Shown here piece after piece: positions 39,507-47,862 of a DNA stretch of 64,000 bases. The position numbers and the translations under genes were made by a program. Below the pieces are notes generated by a model that saw only the letters and a list, made by a program, of their open reading frames with translations, ran no database searches and was not told the DNA's origin. The DNA lies in assembly GCA_016787785.1 (NCBI GenBank), contig JAEUTO010000010.1:248001-312000 (forward strand), in the 5' to 3' direction. The DNA comes from Bacteroidia bacterium (lineage in GTDB: Bacteria; Bacteroidota; Bacteroidia; B-17B0; Aurantibacillaceae). Positions within the stretch are counted from its first letter, which is position 1; each line of letters opens with the position of its first letter.

Positions 39507-39532
39507 GACAATGATAGGGGTTGATATGGACA
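39507..39532 (-). promoter_or_regulatory. ECF42-like promoter upstream of the second VOC gene
   Basis: On the minus strand TGTCCA (39527-39532) and TGTC (39507-39510) are 16 bases apart. The hexamer and the TTGTCT context match the two ECF42-type elements at 28109 and 28540; the spacer is one base shorter. It lies about 72 bases before the start codon. Confidence 0.5.
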
Positions 39533-39551
39533 GCCTGTTTTATTACCTTTG
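39521..39551 (+). promoter_or_regulatory. Bacteroidota promoter for the GlxA-type regulator
   Basis: TTG (39521-39523), 20 bases, then TACCTTTG (39544-39551), 14 bases before the ATG at 39566. It overlaps the divergent ECF-like promoter. Confidence 0.78.
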
Positions 39552-39565
39552 TCCAAAATATACAC

Positions 39566-40564
39566 ATGAAACATCTTACCATATTGGTTCCCGATGGCCA
39601 CCCAAACCCTATAACTATTATAAGTACATTTATGGCATTTACGCAGGCTGAAAAGAATCATGTAATGAAATGGAATAAGCCCGTATTTGAAACAATTGTT
39701 ATTGCAGGAATTACAAAGAAGGTTAATGTTTACAATGGATTATTTTCAGTTACTCCTATCGAAGATATTTCTAGAATAAAAAAAACAGATTTTGTAATTA
39801 TACCTGCATTTTTGCCACAAACGAGTCCGGAACAGAACATCAAGCTGAACAAAAAAACAATTGAGTGGATCGTATCACAATATAAAAATGGCGCAGAAGT
39901 AGCGAGCCTTTGCACAGGCGCTTATGTTCTTGCAGCAAGCGGTTTGGTTGATAATAAAAAATGCTCTATACATTGGAATGATGCTGAAAAATTTAGAAGC
40001 ATGTTTCCTCAAGTTAATTTAGTTGCGGATCAGGTAATAACACATGAACATGGCTTATACACCTGTGGCGGTGCATTTTCGTTTATGAATTTGATACTCC
40101 ATTTGTTGGAAAAGTATTATGGAAGAGAGATGGCAATTTTATGCGCTAAGCTATTTCAAGTTGACATAGATAGGAGTAGCCAGTCGCCTTATATTGTTTT
40201 TAACGGACAAAAATCACATGATGACGATGTTGTTCTTAAAGCCCAGGAGTTTATTGAGAAAAATTCAAATGATAAACTATCTATTGAAAAACTTGCGAAG
40301 AAACTTGCTGTAAGCAGAAGAAGTTTGGATAGACGTTTTACTAAAGCTACTGGAAATACACCCATCGAGTACATGCAACGGGTAAAAATAGAACTTGCAA
40401 AAAAGCAGCTTGAGACGTCCAGAAAAACTATTCAGGAAGTGATGTATCAAGCCGGGTATTCTGATTTGAAAGCATTTCGCGATGTATTCAAAAAGGTTAC
40501 TGGACTTTCACCTTTAGAATACAAAGCAAAATATCACAAAGAAGCTGTGGCTTTACCTCGCTAG
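39566..40564 (+). CDS. GlxA-type transcriptional regulator (DJ-1/PfpI + AraC HTH)
   Basis: A 332-aa regulator. The N-terminal DJ-1/PfpI domain (about 1-185) has the nucleophile-elbow Cys in SLCTGAYVLAASGL. The C-terminal AraC domain (about 225-330) has two helix-turn-helix units (LAKKLAVSRRSLDRRF and YQAGYSDLKAFRDVFKK). The upstream frame to 39521 crosses its promoter, so the ATG at 39566 is the start. It is divergent from the VOC-SRPBCC-TfoX operon with a shared 130-base control region, so regulation of that operon is plausible. Confidence 0.92.
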   Translation: MKHLTILVPDGHPNPITIISTFMAFTQAEKNHVMKWNKPVFETIVIAGITKKVNVYNGLFSVTPIEDISRIKKTDFVIIPAFLPQTSPEQNIKLNKKTIEWIVSQYKNGAEVASLCTGAYVLAASGLVDNKKCSIHWNDAEKFRSMFPQVNLVADQVITHEHGLYTCGGAFSFMNLILHLLEKYYGREMAILCAKLFQVDIDRSSQSPYIVFNGQKSHDDDVVLKAQEFIEKNSNDKLSIEKLAKKLAVSRRSLDRRFTKATGNTPIEYMQRVKIELAKKQLETSRKTIQEVMYQAGYSDLKAFRDVFKKVTGLSPLEYKAKYHKEAVALPR

Positions 40565-40794
40565 CTTTTTTCCGCGTAAGACTTAAGTCCATCAAAGAAC
40601 TTTTTTATTCCATTATCAAATTGTTTTCTAATCATCATCGTGTCCATCAATTTTCCAAGGATTCCGAATTTCACTTCGTACTCCATAGCTTGTTGCACTT
40701 TCACATTGTTACCGTCAACCTTAAAGGAATAGGTATGTTTTAATCCTTTTATAGGAAAGGTACAATTCGTTAATTGACACGAAAGCCTTTTCAT
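40561..40794 (-). pseudogene. SRPBCC family gene, N-terminally truncated
   Basis: The 77 codons encode only the second half of an SRPBCC/polyketide-cyclase-like domain: strand FPIKGLKHTYSFKVDG, then a strand around AMEYEVKFGIL and the long C-terminal helix FDNGIKKFFDGLKSYAEKS. Family members are about 140-150 aa, and no N-terminal half is seen in any minus-strand frame before tRNA-Leu, 134 bases upstream. The stop overlaps the end of the GlxA-type gene by four bases. It is probably a decayed gene, though a short functional form cannot be excluded. Confidence 0.6.
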
Positions 40795-40928
40795 CGGTTC
40801 AAAATCGGCAATTTTTTCGTCAAACCCGTTCGCGCGGATCTATAATCCGTGCTTTTTCTAAAACCAACTTATTCTTCTTTTAATTTTGTAGAATTTAAAC
40901 AAAAACGTAGCTTTGTCTTCCATAAAAT

Positions 40929-41012
40929 GCCTTTGTGGCGGAATTGGTAGACGCGCTGGTCTCAAACACCAGTAACTTCACTGTTGTGTCGGTTCGAGTC
41001 CGACCGGAGGTA
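40929..41012 (+). tRNA. tRNA-Leu (anticodon CAA)
   Basis: 84 bases that fold as a class II tRNA. Acceptor GCCTTTG pairs with CGGAGGT (wobble pairs accepted), the D arm has GGCGGAATTGGTAGACGCG, and the anticodon arm is CTGGT-CTCAAAC-ACCAG with CAA. A variable arm follows, and the T arm is GTCGG-TTCGAGT-CCGAC. CCA is not encoded. A terminator follows. Confidence 0.95.
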
Positions 41013-41021
41013 CGATAGCTG

Positions 41022-41051
41022 AAAGGGAGCAATTTTGCTCCCTTTTGCTTT
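41022..41051 (+). terminator. Rho-independent terminator after tRNA-Leu
   Basis: The stem AAAGGGAGCAA / TTGCTCCCTTT with a TT loop is followed by a T-rich tract. It begins 9 bases after the tRNA. Confidence 0.9.
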
Positions 41052-41085
41052 TTATCAACGATACAAGAATATTAAAACAGTTAAC

Positions 41086-41616
41086 ATGCAGGAACAGAAA
41101 ACATGGAACATGCTTATAAAACATTTAAGCCAAGAAGATTCAAATGCAGAGAAAGAACTATTCTCAAAATGGATAGAAAAGGATGAAAAGAACAAAGTGC
41201 TTTTTGATAAAGTAAAAGCTTTGTGGAATGATGAAAATAATAGTGGTGGATCCTTAAATCCCACAGCAGCACCAACTTTTTTTGGGCGTTTCACCAAAGA
41301 GAAAATGAAAGGCTTTCTATTTAATCAGACCATTGGTAATCTTGTAGGTTTTGTAATTGGAATGTGGGTGACGACTATGTTTTCCCATCATGTTTTAGAA
41401 AGAAGAGGACTTAAAAATCTTTTTGGATTAACAGGGCGTAAAAAAGTGGCTGTTAATGAAATTCCGGAATGGCTACAAAGTGGAATAGCCATTTTGGTTG
41501 GATTTATTACACTTGAATTAATTAACCATTTTTTTCAAACTAAAAAGCACTTGATAGTATGGGACTATATTAAAAGATCATTCATAGGAATGAAGGGTGG
41601 TAATAAAAATAGTTAG
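41086..41616 (+). CDS. Membrane protein with FecR-like N-terminal helical domain
   Basis: A 176-aa protein. The first 50 residues (NMLIKHLSQEDSNAEKEL, then KWIEKDEKNKVLFDKVKALW) match the cytoplasmic anti-sigma portion at the start of Bacteroidota FecR proteins. There is no FecR periplasmic domain; instead two hydrophobic segments follow (about 80-105 and 128-150) and a basic tail. An earlier ATG at 41035 lies in the tRNA terminator, so 41086 is preferred. It may be an anti-sigma-like membrane protein, but no FecI-type gene is adjacent. Confidence 0.65.
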   Translation: MQEQKTWNMLIKHLSQEDSNAEKELFSKWIEKDEKNKVLFDKVKALWNDENNSGGSLNPTAAPTFFGRFTKEKMKGFLFNQTIGNLVGFVIGMWVTTMFSHHVLERRGLKNLFGLTGRKKVAVNEIPEWLQSGIAILVGFITLELINHFFQTKKHLIVWDYIKRSFIGMKGGNKNS

Positions 41617-41664
41617 AATTGGGTCTCGCATTTGTCCCTTTAAATAAAAACTGTATTTTAGAGC

Positions 41665-43122
41665 ATGAGAAACTTTTATATATTCTCGATCCTACTGGTA
41701 TTATCCTTACAGGTATGTCTTGCTCAAAATGCAAAGATCGACTCTCTCAGAACGGTTGCTGCCAATCAAAAAGCCGACACCAACAAAGTAAAAACATGGA
41801 ATAGTTTAAGTGCTAAATTCAAATCTGCATCCCTTTTTGACAGCGCAATTGTTTATTCTGAGAAGGCCATTTTGCTCGGACATCAACTCGGTTTTAAAAT
41901 GGGTGAAGCAGAGGCTATGACGCTTAAAGGACAAGCGATTGCTTTTGCAGGCGATTTTAAGAAAGCATTGGCTATTCATTTCGAATCTCTTAAAATTCGT
42001 CAGGTGATAGGCGATAGCATCGGACTGGCACAGGGTTACAACAGTATTGGTGGTTGTTATTATGATCAGGGAAACCTGAGTGAGGGCATGAATTATTATT
42101 TAAAAGCCATGCGGATCTACGAAGGAGTAAAAGATGAAGCAAAGGTGGCCATTATTCTCAATAACGTAGGGCGGATCTATGAAGATATGAAGCAATATGA
42201 CAAATCTCTTGAATGTCATTTTAAAGCTTTGGAAAAACGGAAAAAGATCGGAGATAAGTATAGAATAGGAGCGAGCTTAACAAATATAGGCAACGTGTAT
42301 TTTTATAAAGAAGATTATAAAACCAGTCTCGAATATCATTTAGCTGCATTAAACATTCGTGAAGAATCGCAGGACAAACGGGGCTTGGCAATTAGTAATC
42401 TTAACGTCGGAAATATTTTTTCAGTACTAAAAGATTACCCAAAAGCAATTGGTCACCTGGAAAAAGCTTTAAAAATAGCCGAAGAGATTAAAGCAAAAGA
42501 TCAAATTGCCGCAGCTACAAATGGGCTCGGTGAAACTTATCGTAAACTTAAAAATTATCCTAAGGCAATAAAATATAGCGAACTCAGTTTCAAATTCGCA
42601 GAAGAATCTGGTTCTAAAAAAGACATGAAATGGGCTCTTTTAAATCTTTCTGATACGTATAATGAAGCTGGCGATCCGGCCAAAGCCCTTCTTTACTATA
42701 AGCAAGCTGTTGTAATGAAAGACAGTATTCTTAATGAAGAAAGTACGAAGCAAATTAATGAATTGCAGACGTTATACGAAACTGAAAAAAAGGAATCACA
42801 AATTAAACTTCTGTCGAAAGACAAAACGATAAACGAAAAAGAACTTGAACGACAAAAAGTGTTTAGAAATGCTATTCTTGCCGGCGCTATTCTTTTTCTT
42901 TTGCTTTTAATTGTGATATTTAAAAGGTATCGCGAAAAACAAAAGGCTAATTTAATACTTGATGAAAAAAATAAAACCATTGAGATGCAAAAACGTGCAG
43001 TTGAGGAAAAGCAGAAAGAAATATTAGACAGCATCAAATACGCTAAACGAATACAAACAGCATTACTTCCAACCGAGAAATATATTGCCCGAAAACTAGG
43101 GCCCGGTAAGGAAGATCAATGA
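41665..43122 (+). CDS. TPR sensor-like membrane protein ending in a phosphatase linker, no PP2C domain
   Basis: A 485-aa protein. A signal peptide (MRNFYIFSILLVLSLQVCLA) is followed by about seven TPRs across residues 45-340 (NNVGRIYEDMKQYDKSLECH), one TM helix at about 394-411, then a coiled linker VEEKQKEILDSIKYAKRIQ, and the end at LLPTEKYIARKLGPGKEDQ. It has the same overall plan as the protein at 10686 and likewise stops where a SpoIIE phosphatase domain would start. The next gene is on the opposite strand 20 bases away, so no detached domain follows. It may be an adaptor for the phosphatases or kinases that share the linker. Confidence 0.85.
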   Translation: MRNFYIFSILLVLSLQVCLAQNAKIDSLRTVAANQKADTNKVKTWNSLSAKFKSASLFDSAIVYSEKAILLGHQLGFKMGEAEAMTLKGQAIAFAGDFKKALAIHFESLKIRQVIGDSIGLAQGYNSIGGCYYDQGNLSEGMNYYLKAMRIYEGVKDEAKVAIILNNVGRIYEDMKQYDKSLECHFKALEKRKKIGDKYRIGASLTNIGNVYFYKEDYKTSLEYHLAALNIREESQDKRGLAISNLNVGNIFSVLKDYPKAIGHLEKALKIAEEIKAKDQIAAATNGLGETYRKLKNYPKAIKYSELSFKFAEESGSKKDMKWALLNLSDTYNEAGDPAKALLYYKQAVVMKDSILNEESTKQINELQTLYETEKKESQIKLLSKDKTINEKELERQKVFRNAILAGAILFLLLLIVIFKRYREKQKANLILDEKNKTIEMQKRAVEEKQKEILDSIKYAKRIQTALLPTEKYIARKLGPGKEDQ

Positions 43123-43142
43123 AGTGAAGGTAGATGATCTGA

Positions 43143-44165
43143 TCAATATCTTCTTCCACAAATTCTTTCCCACAGATCTTCAAAATTCTTTTTAAAATCT
43201 ACATTTTTATCGTTGGCATCTTCCATGCCCATTATTTCTTTTCCGTTTTTTTGATACAGTTTGTAATGAAAAACAAATGTTTTTTTTAATTCATTTTCCA
43301 TCATGTTAGTTCTGCCAAATTTTACGGCATACATGTTAAGTGTGTCGCCATTGGTCTGCGCAATTGTGTAAGGGTCGCTAAACCATTTAAGAACTGCAAC
43401 ATCTTTTGTGCTTTTGCAGTGCTGCATTAACTGTTGATTGCGTGGATAACTGTGCCATGTTATTGGATTTTGTTTATGCAATAAACTAAACTCTCCTATA
43501 AAAATAGCGCTGTCGTTACTGCCAACCGAATACCACAACACATTATTAAGCATGGTTGGATTGGTCATATATTCTGTTACAGGGATATTATTTTTTTTGA
43601 TCGATGCATCAACAATACGCTCGGCCTGCGCTTTATTAATAAAGGTTAGTCCCAGATAAACAAAGCAATAAATTAACGAGGCTTTTGCAAGGTTGTTCCT
43701 TCGCACGGCATTTTTTCGGTAAAAAACGGCTGTTAAAACCAGTATAAACATAGGTATGGTAAATAACAGGTCAACAATGGCAAGATTGTTTAACGAATAG
43801 TTTTCGTTGGTAAAAGGCAGTAATAACTGGGTGCCAAAGTTAGTACACCAGTCAAGCAGCGAATGTCCCCATAAACATGTCAACATAAAGGATAACATTA
43901 ATGTAAACGAAACTTTATCTTTAAACAGCTTAACCATTAACCAGGCTATGGGTATAGCGTAAAGTGCCTCAATAAATAAAGAGTGTGTATGAGCTCTATG
44001 CTCGCACATATAGGCGCGCGGATCGGTGAGCCCGGTATAGAAAAGATCAAAATCGGGTACGCTTTTAGCGATCGCGCCTAGTAGCATACCCCAGCGCCCT
44101 ATTTTTTTTCCAAGAAAGGTTTCGCCAATTGCAGCGCCAATAACAATGTGTGATAACGAATCCAT
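43143..44165 (-). CDS. Membrane-bound metal-dependent hydrolase family protein (YdjM/DUF457-like)
   Basis: A 340-aa protein starting MDSLSHIVIGAAIGETFLG. It has the conserved early His, PDFDLF, and HRAHTHSLF characteristic of the YdjM family, and HSLLDWCTNFGTQLLLPF in the next helix. About five TM helices fill residues 1-180; the rest is a soluble domain of about 150 residues. His/Asp residues in the membrane part suggest a metal site. The substrate is unknown. Confidence 0.88.
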   Translation of the reverse strand: MDSLSHIVIGAAIGETFLGKKIGRWGMLLGAIAKSVPDFDLFYTGLTDPRAYMCEHRAHTHSLFIEALYAIPIAWLMVKLFKDKVSFTLMLSFMLTCLWGHSLLDWCTNFGTQLLLPFTNENYSLNNLAIVDLLFTIPMFILVLTAVFYRKNAVRRNNLAKASLIYCFVYLGLTFINKAQAERIVDASIKKNNIPVTEYMTNPTMLNNVLWYSVGSNDSAIFIGEFSLLHKQNPITWHSYPRNQQLMQHCKSTKDVAVLKWFSDPYTIAQTNGDTLNMYAVKFGRTNMMENELKKTFVFHYKLYQKNGKEIMGMEDANDKNVDFKKNFEDLWERICGRRY

Positions 44166-44275
44166 TTGATCTATTAATAAAGGTCAAATATGCAAAAATC
44201 CCCTTAACAATAGAGGCAAATGGCTTAAAAAGCGATCAAAGGCCTCTCTAATAGGATCAGAAAAACAGCTATTTT

Positions 44276-44307
44276 ATTGCCCAAATCCATAAAATTACCT
44301 ATATTTG
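44276..44307 (+). promoter_or_regulatory. Bacteroidota promoter for prs
   Basis: ATTG (44276-44279), 20 bases, then TATATTTG (44300-44307), 14 bases before the ATG at 44322. It covers the alternative TTG start at 44277 and so excludes it. Confidence 0.8.
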
Positions 44308-44321
44308 CCCTCCGTAAAAAA

Positions 44322-45254
44322 ATGGAATCACAGGTAAAAATATTCTCAGGTATTGCAACAGAGGTCTTGGCCGCAAAAATAGCCAATTCTTATGGGCAAG
44401 CCCTTGGTAAAGTAGAGCACTACCGCTTTAGCGATGGCGAATTACAGGCTTCTTACGAAGAAAGTATTCGTGGGCAAAGCGTTTTTGTAATACAAAGCAC
44501 TATGCCACCTGCTGATAATTTAATGGAAATGTTATTGCTTATTGACGCTGCAAAACGCGCCAGTGCAAGACACATTGTGGCTGTTATTCCTTATTTTGGA
44601 TATGCCCGCCAGGACCGTAAAGATAAACCCCGCGTGGCTATTGGCGCTAAATTAGTAGCCGATATGCTTGCTGTTGCAGGCGCTACAAGGGTTATGACGA
44701 TGGACCTTCACGCAGACCAGATCCAGGGATTTTTTAACGTACCGGTAGATCACCTGTATGCGTCTACTATTTTCCTTCCTTACATAAAATCTTTAAACCT
44801 TGATAACCTTACCATTGCAGCACCTGATATGGGTGGTAGTAAGCGTGCTAATGGTTATGCCAAATTCTTAAAGGCTGAAATGGTAATTTGCTACAAACAA
44901 CGTTCTAAAGCGAATGTGGTAGATAGCATGACCGCCATTGGTGAAATTGAAGGCAGAAATATTGTGTTGGTGGATGACCTGGTTGATACCGGCGGAACGC
45001 TGTGTAAAGCGGCTGATATGATGATGGAACGTGGCGCTTTAAGCGTTAGAGCTATTTGTACACATCCGGTTCTTTCGGGTAAAGCATATGAAAATATTGC
45101 CAACTCAAAATTAACAGAATTAATAGTAACAGATACTATTCCTTTAAAACAGGAAAGTGCTAAAATTAAAGTAATAAGTGTTGCCGATCTTTTCGCAAAA
45201 GTGATCAATAGTGTTCACAATTACGAATCGATAAGTGGAAATTTTATAATGTAA
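44322..45254 (+). CDS. prs: Ribose-phosphate pyrophosphokinase
   Basis: A 310-aa cytoplasmic enzyme making PRPP from ribose 5-phosphate and ATP, for nucleotides, His and Trp. Diagnostic stretches are YRFSDGELQ, IPYFGYARQDRK and MDLHADQIQGFF. The PRPP-binding loop is in IVLVDDLVDTGGTL. The ATG at 44322 (MESQVKIFSG) gives the normal length; it lies just after a full promoter. rplY/ctc follows 78 bases later on the same strand and may be cotranscribed, as it often is in bacteria. Confidence 0.97.
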   Translation: MESQVKIFSGIATEVLAAKIANSYGQALGKVEHYRFSDGELQASYEESIRGQSVFVIQSTMPPADNLMEMLLLIDAAKRASARHIVAVIPYFGYARQDRKDKPRVAIGAKLVADMLAVAGATRVMTMDLHADQIQGFFNVPVDHLYASTIFLPYIKSLNLDNLTIAAPDMGGSKRANGYAKFLKAEMVICYKQRSKANVVDSMTAIGEIEGRNIVLVDDLVDTGGTLCKAADMMMERGALSVRAICTHPVLSGKAYENIANSKLTELIVTDTIPLKQESAKIKVISVADLFAKVINSVHNYESISGNFIM

Positions 45255-45332
45255 TTACCCGTAAATAAAAAAACGAGAGAAGAGATCTTGAAACGGGCAG
45301 GATCTTAACTCTAAAACTAAAAAAACAAAAAA

Positions 45333-45983
45333 ATGAAAACAGTATCTTTGAGCGGTTCGCTTCGTGCGAACGTAGGGAAGGTGGATGCTACGGCTGTAAG
45401 AGCTAAGGGCCATGTTCCATGTGTAATTTATGGTGGAGGTGAGCAAATTCACTTTAGCGCTGACATTCGCGATTTTAAAAACATTATTTTTACACCAGAA
45501 ACAAATTTGGTAGAAGTGAACATTGATGGTAAAAAATACAATACCATTTTACAAGAAGCGCAATACCATAAAATTAACGACAGGTTAATTCACGCAGATT
45601 TTTTATTGGTTACAAACGATAAACCGGTTTCGGTTAGTTTGCCTGTAAAAGCTGTTGGTCAGGCCGAAGGTGTTAAAGCCGGCGGACGTATGGTCTTAAA
45701 ACTTCGTAAATTAAGAGTAAGAGGTTTAATTGCAAAATTACCTGAAAGCATTAATCTTAACGTAGATAAATTGTCAATAGGTAAATCAATTTCGGTTGGT
45801 GATATCAATATTGATGGTATAACAGTGTTACACCCAAAAAACATCTCGGTTATCAGTGTTGAAACTACACGTGCCGTTGTTGCTGAAGAGCCCGCAAAAG
45901 TAGCTACAACTGCTGCTGCTACAACTGCAACTCCTGCGGCGGCTGCAAAAACAGCAGCACCAGCTAAAAAAGATAAAAAATAA
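45333..45983 (+). CDS. rplY: 50S ribosomal protein L25 / general stress protein Ctc
   Basis: A 216-aa long-form (CTC) L25, which binds 5S rRNA. The N-terminal L25 domain covers about 1-92 (LRANVGKVDATAVRAKGHVPCVIYGG quoted in part, and EAQYHKINDRLIHADFL). The C-terminal beta domain covers about 95-180 and is followed by an Ala/Thr/Lys-rich tail of about 35 residues, usual in this phylum. It follows prs and ends in a strong terminator. Confidence 0.95.
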   Translation: MKTVSLSGSLRANVGKVDATAVRAKGHVPCVIYGGGEQIHFSADIRDFKNIIFTPETNLVEVNIDGKKYNTILQEAQYHKINDRLIHADFLLVTNDKPVSVSLPVKAVGQAEGVKAGGRMVLKLRKLRVRGLIAKLPESINLNVDKLSIGKSISVGDINIDGITVLHPKNISVISVETTRAVVAEEPAKVATTAAATTATPAAAAKTAAPAKKDKK

Positions 45984-46000
45984 TCGAAGCCTCTAATTTT

Positions 46001-46036
46001 AAAAGCCCTTTCGTTATTACGAAAGGGCTTTTTTGT
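46001..46036 (+). terminator. Rho-independent terminator
   Basis: A 14-bp perfect stem AAAAGCCCTTTCGT / ACGAAAGGGCTTTT with a TATT loop and trailing T lies 17 bases after rplY. Confidence 0.95.
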
Positions 46037-46124
46037 TTAATAACCCGGTTAAAAACATTTTTTCAGGCGCCGGTAACTTTTAGCTTTATAACCGTTATTT
46101 GTAAGAGATAATTAATCTGTTGTA

Positions 46125-46403
46125 ATGAAAAAGATCGTTTTTAGTATTCTACTTTTTTTATTTGTTTTTTCTTTTAACGAAGTCTTTTCACAAGATATGT
46201 TCAAAGAAAAAAGAGAACGTAAGCGCATTTGGCGAAAACACCGCACCTCGAAAGACGCCTACAATCCTTATCTCAAGAAAAAAGGCAAAGATAAACCCAG
46301 CGCTAAAGTTAGAAGTGGAAACAAAAGAGAAGAGCGACGCCAGAAACGAGAATTTAAAAAACAGTTGAAACGAAATAAGAAAAGACTGAATACGGGATCT
46401 TAA
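46125..46403 (+). CDS. Small exported, very basic protein
   Basis: A 92-aa protein. The signal peptide MKKIVFSILLFLFVFSFNEVF (shown without its last residues) is cleaved near residue 23, and a mature part of about 70 residues is roughly 45 % Lys/Arg (REERRQKREFKKQLKRNKKR). No motif is recognised. Such basic periplasmic or surface peptides are frequent in Bacteroidota and could bind polyanions. Its stop codon overlaps the stop of the convergent gene by three bases. Confidence 0.65.
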   Translation: MKKIVFSILLFLFVFSFNEVFSQDMFKEKRERKRIWRKHRTSKDAYNPYLKKKGKDKPSAKVRSGNKREERRQKREFKKQLKRNKKRLNTGS

Positions 46404-47065
46404 TTCTTCTTTTTCTTTTTATTGCTGAATTTTCCTTTACGCCATGCATCAATGAATTGCGCCCATGCAACAGGATTAAGAAGGGTCATACTTGGCGCCT
46501 GGCCCGTAGTATATACTTTAGTATAATAAGCCTGCATTACGTATTTATAATTTTCAGAAGCGCTTGCGGTTTGGTTTCTTTCCAAATAGGTTAAAGCTTC
46601 TTTTTGCAGATTTTTATCAGCTCTATCCATATCCGAATCGCTTAGATCCAAAGCCAAAAATGCGCGTTTAAAATCTTCTTTACTTGGCCAAGGGTAAATG
46701 TCTACAACGTCTAATAGAAAAGTATCCTTCGTTAAGATCTGTATCGCGTAATAATATTTTTGTGTAATGGTATCTGCTATTTTGTAACTTCTCAGTTTAT
46801 GGCTAACAGAGTGAAACTCTAATTCATCCCCTGCATTTACAATAAGGCTAAAAAAGCCCTGAAAATTACAAATGGTGCCACGGTTAGTGCCTTTTATTAA
46901 AATAGAAACAAAGGGAATTGGTGTAAGGCTATCCTGATCTAGTACTACACCAGAGAATTGGATCAATGCCGGATTTTGGGGTTTAGCAGTTACTGTTTGG
47001 GCTTTTAATGAGTTAAAAGTTACCAAAACCGCCAATATTAAGCCTGCAATAGTTTTCATTGCCAT
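46400..47065 (-). CDS. Exported protein with carboxypeptidase-regulatory-like domain
   Basis: A 221-aa protein. The signal peptide (second Met preferred: MKTIAGLILAVLVTFNSLKA) is followed by a CarboxypepD_reg-like beta domain (about 33-115) with FSGVVLDQDSLTPIPFVSILIKG in pieces and the usual GTICNFQGFFSL. A helical, charged C-terminal part ends in KGKFSNKKKKKN. This is the fold found at the N-terminus of TonB-dependent receptors but here as a small free protein. Its role is not known. Confidence 0.8.
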   Translation of the reverse strand: MAMKTIAGLILAVLVTFNSLKAQTVTAKPQNPALIQFSGVVLDQDSLTPIPFVSILIKGTNRGTICNFQGFFSLIVNAGDELEFHSVSHKLRSYKIADTITQKYYYAIQILTKDTFLLDVVDIYPWPSKEDFKRAFLALDLSDSDMDRADKNLQKEALTYLERNQTASASENYKYVMQAYYTKVYTTGQAPSMTLLNPVAWAQFIDAWRKGKFSNKKKKKN

Positions 47066-47145
47066 AAATTTACCTATTCTTTTTGGTTTTGTGTAAGTGG
47101 TTTAACAAATTTTACATTTGGCTGGGTTTAAATTATTTTTTGGCT

Positions 47146-47153
47146 TAACTTTG
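47146..47153 (+). promoter_or_regulatory. Candidate -7 box (TAACTTTG)
   Basis: TAACTTTG lies 7 bases before the ATG at 47161. TTTG at 47117 is 25 bases upstream, slightly too far for an ideal -33 element. Confidence 0.35.
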
Positions 47154-47160
47154 TTATATC

Positions 47161-47853
47161 ATGTTCAGGCTAATTTTAAATATAAGCTTTGCTCTTCTTT
47201 TTTTACAAAATGCTTTTTGTCAGGTTAGAACTGTTAAACCCGTTAAAACTCATTCAAAGCAAACCAATTTTGGAGTTGGCGGTGGCGTTACAAAAAGCTT
47301 TTTATTTCTATCTCGAAACGTTAAGGACAATAATGACGCGTTGGGTTTTCATGGCTCGCTTATTTATGGTGGCGAAAAAATTTTCAGAGCAAATTTGGAA
47401 TATACCTATTACAGAAAAATAAATATTGAACCAACCTGGTACGATATTAAAGCTTATACCATTGAAATGAACATGCAAGCCGTTGCGCGTTTTCAAAAAA
47501 CAAAAACTTATTTTTATCCTATTTTTGGCCTAAGCTATAATTCATTCAAAGGTTATTTTACCGGACTTGATGATTTTTTAAACCTGAGTAAAAAATACAG
47601 GAAAAACGAAACAGCCGTTACAAAATGGGTTGGTTTTAATGTAGGTTCGGGTTTTGAGCAGTATTTTAAACAGTTCAGCATTTATGGCGAATACAAAATG
47701 CGCATAGGTAATTCAGGAGAAAGGAAATTGAATATTATGGATGTTTGTTTTACGGCAGGCGCAAGGTATTATATCAGGGTACCATCTATTTATAAGTTAT
47801 TTAGTGGAACAAAGAGTAGATACTTATTAGAATCCAAAGAGCCGGAGGATTAA
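47161..47853 (+). CDS. Exported beta-barrel-like protein, function unknown
   Basis: A 230-aa protein with a signal peptide (MFRLILNISFALLFLQNAFC). The rest alternates short amphipathic strands and turns (FRANLEYTYYRKINIEP, YFYPIFGLSYNSFKGYF, AGARYYIRV), as in small outer-membrane barrels. No family is recognised. It ends 9 bases before the antiporter gene, so the two may be cotranscribed. Confidence 0.72.
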   Translation: MFRLILNISFALLFLQNAFCQVRTVKPVKTHSKQTNFGVGGGVTKSFLFLSRNVKDNNDALGFHGSLIYGGEKIFRANLEYTYYRKINIEPTWYDIKAYTIEMNMQAVARFQKTKTYFYPIFGLSYNSFKGYFTGLDDFLNLSKKYRKNETAVTKWVGFNVGSGFEQYFKQFSIYGEYKMRIGNSGERKLNIMDVCFTAGARYYIRVPSIYKLFSGTKSRYLLESKEPED

Positions 47854-47862
47854 AAAATAAAC

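Noticed and set aside
41619-41804. 61-aa plus-strand ORF overlapping the start of the TPR protein at 41665
   Set aside because: It overlaps the signal peptide region of a well-supported gene in another frame and has no motif.
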